Below are positions 6,107 to 14,141 of a DNA stretch of 64,000 bases, in pieces (positions within the stretch are counted from its first letter, which is position 1; every line of letters starts with the position of its first letter). Origin of the DNA: Candidatus Lernaella stagnicola (GTDB lineage: Bacteria > Lernaellota > Lernaellaia > Lernaellales > Lernaellaceae); contig JAVCCK010000044.1 in NCBI GenBank assembly GCA_030765525.1, positions 1-64,000 on the forward strand, given 5' to 3'. A model generated the notes under the pieces. That model did no database searches and was not told where the DNA came from. It worked only from the letters and a program-made list of their open reading frames with translations. The position numbers and the translations under genes were made by a program.

Positions 6107-8443
6107 GTGAAAGTAACCCGTCGTGATTTCTTGAAAATTTCCAGCGCGACCTTTGCCGGCCTTACCGCATCCGGCTGCGGCGTGTGGAACCAAGTCGTGG
6201 ATGGATCCGACCCCCGCGACCCGCGTTTTGGATACGGCGCCGATGCGAAAGTCATCCCCTCCTACTGCTCCATGTGCTACTGGAAATGCGGCCTGCTGGG
6301 CCACGTAGTCGACGGCAAATTGTGGAAGCTCACCGGCAATCCGAAAGACCCCCTCAGCCGCGGTAGGCTCTGCGGGCGCGGTACCTCCGGTGTCGGCATG
6401 CTCTACGATCCTGACCGCCTCCAAGCGCCGCTGATCCGCACGGAAAACGGCGGCGAGCAGCAGTATGAAACGGCCGCGTGGGACACGGCGCTCGCGCGCG
6501 CGGCGGAACTATTGCAGGGGGTGATCGACAAATACGGTCCCGAGAGCGTGGCGCTGCTGGTGCACGGGCAGTCGGGCGAATGGTTCAAGCCTTTGGCCAA
6601 GGCCATCGGCACGCCGAACATCGGCAAACCCAGCGCGGCGCAGTGCCGTGGTTCCCGCGACGTGGGCTATTTTCTCACGTACGGCCAGGGCATGGGATCG
6701 CCGGAGCCGCTCGACATCGAGAACTCGCGCGTGCTGATGCTTTTCGGTACGCATTTGGGCGAGAACATGCACGTGAGCCAGGTGCGCGAGTTTTCGCGAT
6801 TCGTGGCCAAGACCATCGAGGGCAAGGCCAAGTTGATCGTCGCCGATCCGCGTTTTTCGGTCGCGGCGGGCAAGGCGTGGCGCTATCTGCCGATCAAGCC
6901 CAATACCGACCTGGCGCTGATGCTGGCGATGATGCATGTGATGTTGCACGAAGAAAACGAGAAGCCGCTGTACGACCACGCCTACGTCGAGAAATACGCC
7001 GCGGGCCTCGAGCAGCTTCGCGAACACGTCAAAGCCTACACCCCCGAATGGGCATACCGCGAAACGGGCATCAAGCCGGCGGTGACGCGAGAGATCGTGC
7101 ACGCTTTGGCGGCGGCCGCGCCGCATGTGCTGATCCATCCCGGCCGCTTCAACGCGCGTGACGGCAACGACACGCAACGGGCACGGGCCTCGGCGATTCT
7201 TAACGCACTACTGGGTAGTTACGGTCGCAAGGGCGGTATTTTCCTTGCCGACGGGCCGCAGCTTGCGAAGCCTTCGCATCCGCCCTATCCGAAATCGGAG
7301 AGGCCGCACGTCAGCACGGGCAAGTACCAGGTTCCCAGCGGATCGCCGGTCATGCAGGACATCATCAACGCCACGATCAACCGGCAGCCGTACCCGATCA
7401 AGGCGTGGGTCGTGGTCGGTACGAATTTCTTCCAGTCGGTGCCGCATCACTACTACATGAAAATGGCGCTGGGGCAGCTCGACGCACTGATCGTGTGCGA
7501 CGTCCTGCCAACCGAGCCGACCGCCTACGCGGACGTCGTGTTGCCGGAGTGCACGTACATGGAGCGACACGATCCGATCAACGCGAAGGGCTTCAAGCCC
7601 TCGTTTTTGTCGATCCGGCAGCCGTTGGTCGAGCCGATGTTCGACTCGAAACCGGGTTGGTGGATCGCCAAGAAGCTGGCCGAAAAAATGGGCCTGGGCG
7701 ATTACTACCCCTTCCTCAACGCCGAACTGCACAACGACGATCAACTGCGTCGCGCCGGTCTGTCGCCGGAAAAAGTGAAGCAGCAGGGCGTCGTCGAGTT
7801 TAGCCCCGGGCCGCTGTATATCGAAGAGGGCCGCGTGCCGAAATTCGGGCCGACCGGGAAGATCGAACTATACGGGACGACGCTGGAATCCTTCGGCGGC
7901 GAGCCCCTTCCCTATTACCGTCCGCCCGAACCGATCAAGGATGGTTACCTGCGCCTGCTGTTCGGCCGCAGCCCGATCAAATCGTTCTCGCGCTCGGCGA
8001 ACAACCCGCTTACCCACGATTTGGAAAACGACAACGAACTGTGGATTCACCCCAGCGCGGCAAAAATCCACACCGTGGCTGAGGGCGATTACGTCTACCT
8101 GGAGAATCAGTCGGGCAAACGTTCGAGTTCCAAGATTCGCGTGCGCCTCACCGAGCGCATCCGCCCCGACTGCGTCTACATGGTGCATGGCTGGGGCAGC
8201 CGATCCAAGCGCTTGAGCAGGGCTTACGGCCGAGGCGTCAACGACAACGAATTGATTACCAACGTGAAAATCGACCCAGTGATGGGCGCGACGGGCATGG
8301 GGATGAACGACGTGAAACTGGTCAAGACCGAAAAACGCGTACCCCAACACCTGCGCCGCGACTGCGACAGCCTGCAAGAGGAAGGCCCCATCCGCGGGCT
8401 CAAGGGCGGCGGGGGCAAGGGCAGTCAGATCAACATCATTTAA
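6107..8443 (+). CDS. Mo-bisPGD oxidoreductase catalytic subunit (Psr/Phs/Ttr-like)
   Basis: The 778-residue protein starts with GTG at 6107, close after GGAAAGGA. Its leader has a Tat motif (RRDFLK, residues 5-10) and a hydrophobic stretch ending ASGC. An N-terminal [4Fe-4S] site has Cys54, Cys57, Cys61 and Cys89. Cys180 in SAAQCRGS is where the molybdenum ligand of polysulfide, thiosulfate, tetrathionate and arsenate reductases lies. The C-terminal molybdopterin dinucleotide-binding domain contains FGRSPIKSFSRSANNPL. Together with the ferredoxin and NrfD genes that follow it forms a three-subunit CISM complex on the periplasmic face. Context with YeeE/YedE and rhodanese genes points to polysulfide, thiosulfate or sulfur as substrate; the exact substrate cannot be read from sequence. 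Confidence 0.88.
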   Translation: MKVTRRDFLKISSATFAGLTASGCGVWNQVVDGSDPRDPRFGYGADAKVIPSYCSMCYWKCGLLGHVVDGKLWKLTGNPKDPLSRGRLCGRGTSGVGMLYDPDRLQAPLIRTENGGEQQYETAAWDTALARAAELLQGVIDKYGPESVALLVHGQSGEWFKPLAKAIGTPNIGKPSAAQCRGSRDVGYFLTYGQGMGSPEPLDIENSRVLMLFGTHLGENMHVSQVREFSRFVAKTIEGKAKLIVADPRFSVAAGKAWRYLPIKPNTDLALMLAMMHVMLHEENEKPLYDHAYVEKYAAGLEQLREHVKAYTPEWAYRETGIKPAVTREIVHALAAAAPHVLIHPGRFNARDGNDTQRARASAILNALLGSYGRKGGIFLADGPQLAKPSHPPYPKSERPHVSTGKYQVPSGSPVMQDIINATINRQPYPIKAWVVVGTNFFQSVPHHYYMKMALGQLDALIVCDVLPTEPTAYADVVLPECTYMERHDPINAKGFKPSFLSIRQPLVEPMFDSKPGWWIAKKLAEKMGLGDYYPFLNAELHNDDQLRRAGLSPEKVKQQGVVEFSPGPLYIEEGRVPKFGPTGKIELYGTTLESFGGEPLPYYRPPEPIKDGYLRLLFGRSPIKSFSRSANNPLTHDLENDNELWIHPSAAKIHTVAEGDYVYLENQSGKRSSSKIRVRLTERIRPDCVYMVHGWGSRSKRLSRAYGRGVNDNELITNVKIDPVMGATGMGMNDVKLVKTEKRVPQHLRRDCDSLQEEGPIRGLKGGGGKGSQINII

Positions 8444-8461
8444 CACGGCAGGAGATAGAAA

Positions 8462-9163
8462 ATGAAAAAGCGTCTCGCCATGGTGATCGACACCCGCCGG
8501 TGTGTGGGCTGCATGGACTGTGTCATCGCCTGCCAGACCGAAAACAACGTGCCCGAGGGTTTCCATCGCGATTGGATCGCCACGGTCACCGAGGGCCGCT
8601 TCCCCAAATTGCGCACAGAGATCCGCAGCGAACGCTGCCATCATTGCGACCGCCCGCCATGCGTGACGGTCTGCCCCACCGGCGCCAGCTACAAAAACGA
8701 CGACGGCGTTGTGCTGGTGGACCCCGCACTGTGCACCGGCTGCAAGGCCTGCGTGGCGGCCTGTCCCTATTTCGCGCGGTTCACCAACCCGGCGGGCTAC
8801 GCCGACAAGTGCACTTTCTGCACGCACCGCACGAGCCGTGGCGACCTGCCCGCCTGCGTGTCGGTTTGCCCCACCGAGTGTTTGCACTTCGGGGATATCG
8901 CCGATCCGGAAAGCGAGGTGCGGCGTTTGATCGAAACCAACGAGTACAAGCGCCTGCGTCCGGAATTGGGCACCGAACCGCAGCTTTATTTTCTGGTTCA
9001 CGGCGGCACGCGCGGTTGGTTGGACACACCGGATGATTTTGCGTCCACCGGTAGCGGCGCGGCGGCGGCGACGACGACCGCCCCAGCACCTCCACCGGCC
9101 CCGGCGGCGAAACCAGCCGGGGAGAAAAAGGGCGATGCGGCGTTTGAGGATTCGGGATGTTGA
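8462..9163 (+). CDS. Four-cluster [4Fe-4S] ferredoxin subunit with Cys-terminal tail
   Basis: The 233-residue electron-transfer subunit begins 18 bp after the molybdoenzyme. It has four Cys sets: CVGCMDCVIAC, CHHCDRPPCVTVCP, CTGCKACVAACP and CTFC followed by CVSVCP. This matches the PsrB/DmsB/NrfC pattern, which carries electrons between the NrfD membrane subunit and the Mo active site. After the ferredoxin fold (to about residue 190) there is an extension not usual for the family: an Ala/Pro-rich linker (TTTAPAPPPAPAAKPAG) and the end AAFEDSGC. The same last eight residues end the YeeE-rhodanese protein encoded 1.5 kb downstream. The terminal Cys on a flexible arm suggests a sulfur or redox carrier role (inference). 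Confidence 0.87.
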   Translation: MKKRLAMVIDTRRCVGCMDCVIACQTENNVPEGFHRDWIATVTEGRFPKLRTEIRSERCHHCDRPPCVTVCPTGASYKNDDGVVLVDPALCTGCKACVAACPYFARFTNPAGYADKCTFCTHRTSRGDLPACVSVCPTECLHFGDIADPESEVRRLIETNEYKRLRPELGTEPQLYFLVHGGTRGWLDTPDDFASTGSGAAAATTTAPAPPPAPAAKPAGEKKGDAAFEDSGC

Positions 9164-9196
9164 CCTTCGCCTTGGGCGACGTGAGGAGCGACTGCA

Positions 9197-10141
9197 ATGA
9201 TTGAGAAACTGCTGACTCGTAACAACCCGCTGATCGATCCGCACCTGGAAATCTGGGAGTGGCAGGTGCCGTTGTATCTGTTCCTCGGCGGTCTGTGCGC
9301 CGGGCTGCTGATCCTTTCGGCGTTATTGGTGTTGCTGAAACGCGAGCAGGATTTCCCCTTCAGCACGAAGTGGGGGGCGCTATTGGCGCCGGCGTTTTTA
9401 TCGCTGGGTATGGCCTGCTTATTCTGGGACCTCTCTAGCAAACTGCACGTATTTCGCTTCTACACGGCCTTCAAACCGATGTCGGCTCTGTCGTGGGGCG
9501 CTTGGCTGTTAGTGTTGGTGTATCCGGCCAACCTGCTCTTTCTGGTTATGCTGTGGAAGTTGCCGGATTTCGTACCGCAGAAAATCACCGGTTGGTACGA
9601 CAAACTGCGCGCCGTCGTCCTTACCTACAAAACGCCGCTGGCGGTGATCAACTTGGCGCTCGGCCTGGGCGTGGGGATCTACACGGGCGTGTTTCTTTCG
9701 AGCCTCGTGGCGATCCGTCTCTGGAATTCGGCGCTGATGGGCCCACTGTTTCTTATCTCGGGGCTCTCGACCGCCGCGGCGCTGGCCGTGCTGTTCGAAC
9801 GCGGCCATCGTGAAAAGCACCAATTGGGCGCAGCGGATTCGGGTCTGATCCTCGTCGAACTGGCGTTGCTGTTACTGCTGGTGATCGACCTGTTGGCCGG
9901 TTGCGGCGGCAACCGATGCGCGGCGCAGTTCTTGCTCACTGATGGCGTGGCGCATATTTTTTGGATCGGGCTGGTGGGCCTCGGCCTGCTGGTGCCGTTG
10001 GTGCTGGAAGTGTTCAACAACTTCACCGGCAACGTCCGCGCCTTTTGGGTGGCGCCGCTTCTGGTGCTCTCGGGCGGACTGATTCTGCGCTTTCTGATGG
10101 TGATTACCGGCCAGGAAGTCATTTGCACTCTGGCCTTCTAG
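9197..10141 (+). CDS. NrfD/PsrC-family membrane anchor subunit
   Basis: The 314-residue protein is almost entirely membrane helices. It begins with the family's amphipathic entry and a first helix, WEWQVPLYLFLGGLCAGLLI, and has eight or nine helices with YTGVFLSS in the middle. NrfD/PsrC subunits bind quinone and link the quinone pool to the iron-sulfur and molybdenum subunits. It lies 33 bp after the ferredoxin gene and completes the three-subunit complex. The extra periplasmic-loop pair AGCGGNRC, with two Cys, is not a feature I know as conserved and might form a disulfide. Confidence 0.87.
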   Translation: MIEKLLTRNNPLIDPHLEIWEWQVPLYLFLGGLCAGLLILSALLVLLKREQDFPFSTKWGALLAPAFLSLGMACLFWDLSSKLHVFRFYTAFKPMSALSWGAWLLVLVYPANLLFLVMLWKLPDFVPQKITGWYDKLRAVVLTYKTPLAVINLALGLGVGIYTGVFLSSLVAIRLWNSALMGPLFLISGLSTAAALAVLFERGHREKHQLGAADSGLILVELALLLLLVIDLLAGCGGNRCAAQFLLTDGVAHIFWIGLVGLGLLVPLVLEVFNNFTGNVRAFWVAPLLVLSGGLILRFLMVITGQEVICTLAF

Positions 10142-10160
10142 CAAACGCGAGGACGCGACC

Positions 10161-10676
10161 ATGCAGCAAAAACCGTACTTGAATCCCTACCTCGCGGGCA
10201 TCTTGCTCGGCTTGGTGATTCTCTTGTCGTTTTTCCTTTCCGGCAGAGGCCTCGGAGCGTCGGGCGGAGTATCGACAATCATCGCCTCCGGCGTTCACGC
10301 TGTGGCTCCCACTTTCGCCGAAGCCCATCCTTATTTCGGCAAATATTTCGACAAAGCCACCGACGGCCATGCCAACGCTTGGAAGGTCTTTCTTTTCTTC
10401 GGCGTATTGGTCGGCGGCTTCCTTTCCGGAATCTTCTCCGGCCGGGTTCGCAAAGACCTTGAAAGGGGACCGAACATCAGCGCGCGAAGTCGCCTGCTGC
10501 TGGCTTTTGTCGGCGGCATTGTGATGGGGTTCGGCGCGCGTCTGGCGCGGGGCTGCGCAAGCGGCCAGGGCCTTTCGGGCGCGGCGGTGTTCGCTTCGGG
10601 TAGTTGGCTTTTCCTGTTGGCCCTGTTCGCGGGCGCATTCGCGGCGGCATATTTCGTACGCCGGCAGTGGATATAG
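10161..10676 (+). CDS. YeeE/YedE (DUF395) transporter, N-terminal half protein
   Basis: The 171-residue protein has about four membrane helices and the DUF395 signature GARLARGCASGQGLSG with Cys132. YeeE/YedE proteins such as TsuA import thiosulfate through a relay of conserved Cys residues. The full transporter is usually about 330-400 residues. Here one repeat is encoded alone and the second repeat follows 9 bp later in the next gene, so the two products presumably assemble. It begins 20 bp after the NrfD gene. A sulfur-compound import role is supported by family and operon context. Selenium transport, proposed for some YedE proteins, is an alternative. Confidence 0.82.
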   Translation: MQQKPYLNPYLAGILLGLVILLSFFLSGRGLGASGGVSTIIASGVHAVAPTFAEAHPYFGKYFDKATDGHANAWKVFLFFGVLVGGFLSGIFSGRVRKDLERGPNISARSRLLLAFVGGIVMGFGARLARGCASGQGLSGAAVFASGSWLFLLALFAGAFAAAYFVRRQWI

Positions 10677-10685
10677 GGGGCGATC

Positions 10686-11882
10686 ATGAACGGACCACTG
10701 GCTTTAACGGGTGTGATCGGCGGCAACTTGGACATCATCGGCGCGTTTGTGATCGGCCTTTCGTTCGGATTGGTGATCGAACAGGCGGGTTTCTCGTCCG
10801 CGCGACGTGTCGCGGCGTTTTTCTACGGTCGCAACATGGCGGTACCGCGCGTGATGTTTACCGCGATCGTGACGGCGGCGGCAGGTTTGCTGTTAGCCAG
10901 TGCGTTCGGTTTGGTCGACGCCTCGCTGCTGACGGTCAACACAACCTACATTCTGCCCCACTTGCTCGGCGGTTTGCTCGTCGGAGTCGGCATGGCGACC
11001 ACCGGTTTTTGCCCCGGCACCGCGCTGACATCGGTGAGTATCGGCCGACTGGACGCGATGGCGGCGTTGGCCGGGATCTTCGTGGGCGTGGCGTCCTTCG
11101 GCTTCGCCATGCCGGTCGTGGAGAAAGTGTATTACGCCACCCGCGTGGGCAACGTGACGTTGATGCAAACCTTGGGCGTATCCGCCGGGTATCTGACGGC
11201 GGCGCTGGCGGTCGCGGCGGTGGTGATGTTCGCCTTGCTCGGCTGGGTGGAACGGCGCTTCGGCGAATACCGCGACGGTGAAGAACCGGTGTTGGTCAAA
11301 CAGTTCGCGGGTGCCGGGCGGTGGCTGGCCGCCGCGACGGTCGTTGTCGGATTGATGGCCGGTCTCGCCGGTTTCTCATACCTGCCGGGCGATCGTTCGG
11401 AATCGGAATTCGTGGGGAAAGATTTTCAATCGTATTTCGCCTTCATGCCCGAAGGCGGTTACGCGGTCGAGCCGGGGCAGTTGGAAGAGATGATCAACGG
11501 CGGCTTGCGGCCGCATTATCTGGTCGACGTGCGCTCGCGCGCCGAACTGAAAACGGGTGCGCTGCCCGGCGCGGTACACATCGACGCGCGGCAGTTGCGC
11601 ACCGCTGAGCAAATCGCCGAATTGAAGCGGATCAAAAGACCGATCGTGTTGTACGACCAAAACGGCAGCAAGGCTTTCCAATTGCTGCCGCTGTTGCGCG
11701 CTAACGAAATCGAGGCCTACGCGCTGGCCGGGGGGTTGGACGCCTACGCGTTGCACCAATCCGGCGGCGCAAGCCCGACGCTGCAGCCCGGCAAGGCTGC
11801 GCCTCCACCACCACCATCACCAACCCCGTCGGCGCCGGCGGGCAATAAAAAAGGCGCGGCGTTCGAAGATTCTGGATGTTGA
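10686..11882 (+). CDS. YeeE/YedE half transporter fused to a Cys-less rhodanese domain and Cys-terminal tail
   Basis: The 398-residue fusion has three parts. Residues 15-235 form a YeeE/YedE repeat with its Cys motif (ATTGFCPGTAL, Cys109) and a final membrane helix. Residues about 258-360 are a rhodanese fold (VDVRSRAELKTGALPGAVHI, then LAGGLDAY) whose active loop reads YDQNGSKA, with Asp324 where the catalytic Cys should be. Residues 361-398 are a Pro/Ala-rich linker ending AAFEDSGC. The rhodanese is therefore probably inactive as a sulfurtransferase on its own. The terminal Cys398 on a flexible arm could replace the lost thiol or pass sulfur to the lipoprotein rhodanese encoded next. The ferredoxin subunit carries the same last eight residues. 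Confidence 0.85.
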   Translation: MNGPLALTGVIGGNLDIIGAFVIGLSFGLVIEQAGFSSARRVAAFFYGRNMAVPRVMFTAIVTAAAGLLLASAFGLVDASLLTVNTTYILPHLLGGLLVGVGMATTGFCPGTALTSVSIGRLDAMAALAGIFVGVASFGFAMPVVEKVYYATRVGNVTLMQTLGVSAGYLTAALAVAAVVMFALLGWVERRFGEYRDGEEPVLVKQFAGAGRWLAAATVVVGLMAGLAGFSYLPGDRSESEFVGKDFQSYFAFMPEGGYAVEPGQLEEMINGGLRPHYLVDVRSRAELKTGALPGAVHIDARQLRTAEQIAELKRIKRPIVLYDQNGSKAFQLLPLLRANEIEAYALAGGLDAYALHQSGGASPTLQPGKAAPPPPPSPTPSAPAGNKKGAAFEDSGC

Positions 11883-11925
11883 CCCTTTATCCGCCGGTAA
11901 CACGGCACGCTATGGAGAAAAGAAA

Positions 11926-12453
11926 ATGAAAAAACAAGTTGTTCTGATTATCGTAATCGCCCTGCTGAGTCTGGGCATGTTCGCCTGCGGCGGCGCCGAC
12001 AAATCCGCCGTGGGCCCCACGCCGGTCGCTGCGGCTCCACCGCCCCCACCAACGGCCGCGCCTGCGGCGAAGGTATTCGCCACAATCCCTGAGTACAAAG
12101 CGTGGGCGAAGAAACAAGCTGCGAAAACCGTGAGTGTCGACGAGGCCAAAACGATGATCGAGGCGGGCAAGTTCAAGGCGATCATCGACGTGCGCGAGCC
12201 GGGCGAAGTGGCCGAAGGTCACCTGCCGGGCGCGGTGAATATCCCGCGCGGCGTGCTCGAGTTCAAAATCGGCGCCAAGCTCGCCGACGTGCCCAAAGAC
12301 GCACCCATTTTGCTGTACTGCAAGCACGGCGCGCGTGGCGGTCTGTCGGCCGGCGCGTTGAAAATGATCGGCTACACGAACGTCACCAACATGGACGGCG
12401 GCTTCGACGTGTGGGCCGAAAAAGGGATGCCTTCGACAAAAGATCCGTGCTGA
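11926..12453 (+). CDS. Lipoprotein rhodanese (sulfurtransferase)
   Basis: The 175-residue protein has a lipoprotein-type signal peptide with the probable modified Cys21 (LGMFAC), a Pro/Ala-rich spacer to about residue 48, and one complete rhodanese domain. The domain shows VDVREPGE-type framing (IIDVREPGEVAEGHLPGA) and the active loop CKHGARGG with Cys132. It should sit on the periplasmic face and transfer sulfane sulfur. The chain ends STKDPC, so it too finishes with Cys. It is the last gene of the operon, 43 bp after the YeeE-rhodanese fusion and just before a strong terminator. It contrasts with the neighbouring fusion, whose rhodanese lost its Cys. Confidence 0.88.
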   Translation: MKKQVVLIIVIALLSLGMFACGGADKSAVGPTPVAAAPPPPPTAAPAAKVFATIPEYKAWAKKQAAKTVSVDEAKTMIEAGKFKAIIDVREPGEVAEGHLPGAVNIPRGVLEFKIGAKLADVPKDAPILLYCKHGARGGLSAGALKMIGYTNVTNMDGGFDVWAEKGMPSTKDPC

Positions 12454-12479
12454 CCCATCCAGCACGTTTCGTCGAGCAA

Positions 12480-12508
12480 GGGGCGCCGATTCGGCGTCCC
12501 TTTTTTTT
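12480..12508 (+). terminator. Rho-independent terminator of the sulfur operon
   Basis: A GC-rich hairpin (GGGCGCCGA pairing with TCGGCGTCCC, one mismatch) at 12480-12500 is followed directly by eight T. It lies 27 bp after the rhodanese stop and separates the operon from mobB. Confidence 0.85.
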
Positions 12509-12561
12509 GGACCACAGTCAGGTTGCCAGCGCGAATCATGTTGCCTAAAGTCGCATTCGTG

Positions 12562-13068
12562 ATGGAAAGGCAAACCAAACCGCCGACGCTTTTGGTGGTC
12601 GGCAAGAAGAAAAGCGGCAAAACGACGCTCGTCGTACAACTCGTGGAATTGCTGACGGCGCGCGGCTTTGCCGTGGGGACGATCAAGCACGCGGCGCACG
12701 ATCACCCGCGTGACGAGCCCGGCACCGATTCGCATCGGCACCGCGAAGCCGGGGCGCACTTGGCGGCCTTTCTCACCCCGAGCGGCTTTGCGGTTTTCGG
12801 CGACGAGACGGACGAGCAGGCCAACTTCGCGCGCCTGCGGGAATGGATGGCGACGCTGGACATCATCGTGGTCGAAGGCGGCAAGCGGTTGCCGGGGCCG
12901 AAGGTCGAGGCCTTCCTCACCGATGCGCACGATACGCCGCTGCTGGGGCCGGACGAGGATTGCCTCGCCATCGTGACCGACCGGCTCACCGAACACTTTG
13001 CGCCGATCGTCGGCCCGGCGGATTTGACGCCGCTGGTGGATTTGATCGAGCGCGAACTTCTGTCGTGA
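12562..13068 (+). CDS. mobB: MobB-like molybdopterin-guanine dinucleotide biosynthesis GTPase
   Basis: The 168-residue protein has a P-loop (GKKKSGKTT, residues 14-22) and the MobB pattern: IKHAAHD.. with His residues, DSHRHREAGA, then a Walker B-like DIIVVEGGKRLPGPKVEAF. MobB assists MobA in attaching GMP to molybdopterin, which fits the bisPGD enzyme encoded just upstream. I start at the ATG at 12562, which gives the usual N-terminus; an ATG at 12538 would add eight residues, and neither has a clear ribosome site. Its stop TGA overlaps the ATG of the HydE-like gene, so the two are translationally coupled. Confidence 0.8.
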   Translation: MERQTKPPTLLVVGKKKSGKTTLVVQLVELLTARGFAVGTIKHAAHDHPRDEPGTDSHRHREAGAHLAAFLTPSGFAVFGDETDEQANFARLREWMATLDIIVVEGGKRLPGPKVEAFLTDAHDTPLLGPDEDCLAIVTDRLTEHFAPIVGPADLTPLVDLIERELLS

Positions 13069-14141
13069 TGAATCCGCCCCTTACCCGAGACATGCCGCGC
13101 GAGGCCGTCGAGACATGGCTGCGTGAAACGGATCCGGAACAACTGGCGCTGCTGTGGGCCGCAGCCGACCGCACGCGGCGCGAGTGGGTCGGCGACGATG
13201 TGCACCTGCGCGGCTTGGTGGAAATTTCCAATTACTGCGTCCGCGAATGCGCGTACTGCGGCATCCGCGGGCCCAATCGCGGGCTGTCGCGGTATCGCAT
13301 GACCGCCGCGGAGATACTCGACGCCGCCGGGCAGGCGCGCGAGTTCGGCTACGGTACGGTGGTGTTGCAGTCGGGCGAGGATTACGGAATCGAAACCGCC
13401 TGGCTGGCCGAAATCATCCGGCAAATGAAAGCAAAGACCGGCCTGGCGGTCACGTTGAGTCTCGGCGAGCGGCCCGAGGCGGATTGGGCGGCGTGGCGTG
13501 AGGTGGGCGCCGATCGCTACTTGCTCAAGTTCGAAACCTCCGACGAGGAACTCTACGGGCGCATTCACCCGCCGCGACCGGGCGGCGATACCGACCGCCG
13601 TCTTCAGTTGCGCCGTTTGCGGGAACTCGGCTACGAGAACGGCGGGGGCGTGATGGTCGGCCTACCGGGACAAAGCTTCGCCTCACTGGCGCGCGACATC
13701 GAAACCTTCCGCGAAATGGACCTGGACATGATCGGCGTGGGGCCGTTTATCGCCCACCCGGAAACGCCGCTGGGCCGGGGCGAGATCGAAGTGAAGATCG
13801 AGGATGCCGACCAAGTTCCCTCCACCGAAACGATGGCGTGCCGGGTCGTCGCCCTGACGCGAATCGTTTGCCCGGAAGCCAACCTGCCCAGCACGACGGC
13901 GCTGGAAACCATCAATCGAGAAAGCGGGCGAACCAGCGGCCTGCAGCGCGGCGCGAACGTTGTGATGCCCAACCTGACGCCGCCCCACTTCCGCGCGCTG
14001 TACGATATTTATCCGGAGAAATCGTTGGCCCAGCCGGACGCGGCGTCGTTTCACCTACAGCTTCTGGATCAATTGGCGGCCATCGACCGGGCACCCGGCC
14101 GCGGGCGTGGCGACCGCGTGCGTCGAACCTCGTCGACTTAG
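13068..14141 (+). CDS. hydE: HydE-like radical SAM protein
   Basis: The 357-residue protein starts at an ATG sharing one base with the mobB stop. It has the radical SAM motif CVRECAYCGIR (Cys57, Cys61, Cys64), followed by LSRYRMTAAEILDAA and GYGTVVLQSGEDYGI, the pattern of the BioB/HydE/PylB group. Of these it is closest to HydE, the [FeFe]-hydrogenase maturase that acts on a small cysteine-derived adduct. No hydF, hydG or hydrogenase gene is in the window, so it is either an orphan maturase or a HydE relative with another task. Its tail is basic and unstructured (RAPGRGRGDRVRR). The stop overlaps the convergent amidohydrolase stop by 4 bp. Confidence 0.78.
   Translation: MNPPLTRDMPREAVETWLRETDPEQLALLWAAADRTRREWVGDDVHLRGLVEISNYCVRECAYCGIRGPNRGLSRYRMTAAEILDAAGQAREFGYGTVVLQSGEDYGIETAWLAEIIRQMKAKTGLAVTLSLGERPEADWAAWREVGADRYLLKFETSDEELYGRIHPPRPGGDTDRRLQLRRLRELGYENGGGVMVGLPGQSFASLARDIETFREMDLDMIGVGPFIAHPETPLGRGEIEVKIEDADQVPSTETMACRVVALTRIVCPEANLPSTTALETINRESGRTSGLQRGANVVMPNLTPPHFRALYDIYPEKSLAQPDAASFHLQLLDQLAAIDRAPGRGRGDRVRRTSST

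Noticed and set aside
9158-9184. TGA after the terminal Cys of the ferredoxin subunit as Sec (tail GCU plus a few residues)
   Set aside because: Both tailed proteins end Cys-TGA and the genome decodes Sec elsewhere, but the short extensions (to 9184 and 11900) differ, and no hairpin with proper spacing after the TGA is seen. TGA is also a common stop in GC-rich DNA.
12843-13067. Upstream extension of the HydE-like protein
   Set aside because: It is a shadow of mobB in another frame; the ATG at 13068 overlaps the mobB stop and gives the usual length.
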